DNA from: DSAD01 sp036825155 | Lineage (GTDB): Bacteria > Desulfobacterota > Desulfomonilia > UBA1062 | Reading direction: 5' to 3' | DNA: 5,578 bases | Assembly (NCBI GenBank): GCA_036825155.1 | Contig: DAISYU010000172.1 | Coordinates: 1-5,578 of the forward strand | In this document: positions 4,290 through 5,578 of the stretch, in pieces | Position numbering within the stretch: the stretch's first letter is position 1 | Layout: every line of letters starts with the position of its first letter | Made by a program: the position numbers and the translations under genes | The notes under the pieces: generated by a model | What the model was told of the DNA's origin: nothing | Database searches by the model: none | The model's input: the letters and a program-made list of their open reading frames with translations, nothing else

Positions 4290-5578
4290 ATGAAGGGCAG
4301 GAACATACTCCTCGTCAATCCCTGGATATACGATTTCGCCGCATACGACATGTGGGCCAAGCCCCTGGGGCTGCTCTGTCTCGGTGCGCTCCTTGAAAGG
4401 AACGGCTGCGAGGTGGCCTTCATCGATTGTCTCAAGACCCCCCACCCGTTCATGAAAGACAAGGCGCCGAAGATCTTGCCCGGCGGACACGGCAAGTTCT
4501 ACCGCCGGATCATCGAACGGCCGACCCGGCTGGGCGATATCAGAAGGCGCTACAGCAGGTACGGAATCAGCATCGAGGCATTCAAGCACGATCTGGCCCG
4601 CATGAAAAGACCTGATGCCGTCTTGGTGACCTCGCTTATGACGTACTGGTATCCTGGGGTGATCGAGGCCATTAGATGCATCAGGGAGGTCTTTGCCGAT
4701 GTTCCCATCATCCTGGGCGGGGTCTATGCCACGCTCTGCACAGAGCATGCACGCAGATTCTCCGGCGCCGATCATGTCATTGCAGGTGAGGGTGAGCTGA
4801 AGCTCCTGCACCTCCTTGAAGAGCTCTGGGGAGATCCCCCGGAGTTCATTCCGGATATGAATGATCTCGATTCTCTCCCCTATCCGTGCTTCGACCTCAT
4901 TGACGAACCCAGATACGTCTGCATCCAGACCTCGAAGGGCTGCCCCTTCCGCTGCACCTACTGCGCATCGCACTACTTGAGCCCCACCGTGCGCAGGCGT
5001 GATCCTGTCAAGGTGGCAGACGAGATCACCTGGTGGAACATATCTATTGGGGTGAGGGATTTCGCCTTCTACGATGATGCCCTCCTGCACAGGCCCGAAG
5101 GGTTTGCCCTGCCCATGATGAGAGAGATCATATCGAGAAACCTCGGTGTCAGGTTTCACTGCCCCAACGGGCTCCACATCCGGCCCATCACGAAAGAGGT
5201 GGCTTGTGCCATGAAGCAGAGCGGGTTTGCCACCATCAGGCTCGGTCTGGAGACGACGGACCCTGTGCGCCAGAAAGAGACCGGCGGCAAGGTCACGAAC
5301 GAGGATTTTCTCCGCGCCATGGAAAACCTCATAGCAGCCGGGTTCGATGCAGGTGATATCGGCGTGTATATTCTGTGCGGGCTCCCATCTCAAAGGGCTC
5401 AAGAGGTGCTCGATGCGGTAGCCCTGGTAAAACAGGCCGGCGCACGGCCCATGATCACGGAATACTCCCCCATACCCCACACCAAAGACTGGGAGGAGGC
5501 CGTACAGCTCAGCTGCTACCCCATTGCAGACGATCCTATCTTCCACAACAATACGCTTCTTGCATGCAGGTGGGAGGG
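4290..5578 (+). CDS. B12-binding-domain radical SAM protein, COG1032 type (3' end cut by window)
   Basis: The first 429 codons are present and open to the window edge; the stop lies outside. Residues 1 to about 190 form a cobalamin-binding-like Rossmann domain: NILLVNPWIYDF at the start, MTYWYPG at 117-123, LGGVYAT at 142-148 and AGEGE at 165-169. The DxHxxG cobalt-ligand motif is missing; the expected place reads IDCLK (D46, no His). The radical SAM core follows, with CxxxCxxC at C218, C222 and C225 (SKGCPFRCTYC), FYDDALL, RLGLETTD with E321, and EYSPIPHT near the end. The family performs methylations, ring formations and other radical reactions; the substrate cannot be read from sequence. 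Between the first strands and MTYWYPG there is a basic insert of roughly 60 residues, rich in Arg and Lys. The start is ATG 4290, matching the family's N-terminus; an in-frame TTG at 4248 is possible. A purine-rich AAAGGGAAGAGA (4269-4280) supplies a loosely spaced ribosome site. It probably forms its own transcription unit. Confidence 0.88.
   Translation, partial: MKGRNILLVNPWIYDFAAYDMWAKPLGLLCLGALLERNGCEVAFIDCLKTPHPFMKDKAPKILPGGHGKFYRRIIERPTRLGDIRRRYSRYGISIEAFKHDLARMKRPDAVLVTSLMTYWYPGVIEAIRCIREVFADVPIILGGVYATLCTEHARRFSGADHVIAGEGELKLLHLLEELWGDPPEFIPDMNDLDSLPYPCFDLIDEPRYVCIQTSKGCPFRCTYCASHYLSPTVRRRDPVKVADEITWWNISIGVRDFAFYDDALLHRPEGFALPMMREIISRNLGVRFHCPNGLHIRPITKEVACAMKQSGFATIRLGLETTDPVRQKETGGKVTNEDFLRAMENLIAAGFDAGDIGVYILCGLPSQRAQEVLDAVALVKQAGARPMITEYSPIPHTKDWEEAVQLSCYPIADDPIFHNNTLLACRWE

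Noticed and set aside
4281..5546. Long minus-strand open frame of 421 codons opposite the radical SAM gene
   Set aside because: It lies entirely antisense to a gene with clear motifs, has no recognisable domain, and is Arg/Gly/His-rich in the way mirror frames of such genes usually are.

Overview
The window is bacterial chromosomal DNA carrying four complete protein genes and one gene cut by the right edge. Base composition is moderate in the genes and AT-rich in the promoter regions. The content (molybdopterin biosynthesis, a PilZ protein, a FAD glycerol-3-phosphate dehydrogenase, a COG1032-type radical SAM protein) fits an anaerobic or facultative bacterium, perhaps a Desulfobacterota or Syntrophobacterales-like lineage. 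That placement is inference from gene style; no taxonomic marker is present. I see no tRNA, rRNA, CRISPR array, insertion sequence or other mobile element.

Layout. Positions 1-131 are an AT-rich upstream region with a good sigma70-like promoter. Positions 132-878 (+) encode a DUF4213/DUF364 protein (enolase-N-like plus Rossmann-like, 'putative heavy-metal chelation'). It overlaps moaA (875-1876, +) by an ATGA junction, so the two form a translationally coupled pair. A convergent PilZ-domain gene (2237-1881, -) ends only 4 bp from the moaA stop. A divergent regulatory region of about 216 bp (2238-2453) separates it from a GlpD-type dehydrogenase gene (+, preferred start 2454, stop 4091). After a 198-bp non-coding stretch with inverted repeats and a candidate promoter, a B12-binding-domain radical SAM gene starts at 4290 (+) and runs off the end.

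How the genes relate. The DUF4213/DUF364-moaA pair is the only clear functional unit. MoaA makes the first molybdopterin intermediate from GTP, and the partner belongs to a family suggested from structure and gene context to handle pterin-like or metal-chelating compounds, so a role in molybdenum or tungsten supply is a reasonable hypothesis. The PilZ, GlpD and radical SAM genes have no obvious pathway link to each other or to moaA.

Most interesting observations. (1) The two genes lacking a Shine-Dalgarno site (132 and 2237) each have a perfect TTGACA box starting exactly 37 nt before the ATG, as expected for leaderless mRNAs. (2) A run of eight G near the end of the DUF364 gene lies where a -1 ribosomal frameshift, or one extra G, would join the protein in frame to MoaA through an open linker. 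(3) The divergent region holds an 8-bp inverted repeat whose arms abut both predicted -35 boxes. I found no clearly new multi-gene defence or mobile system.
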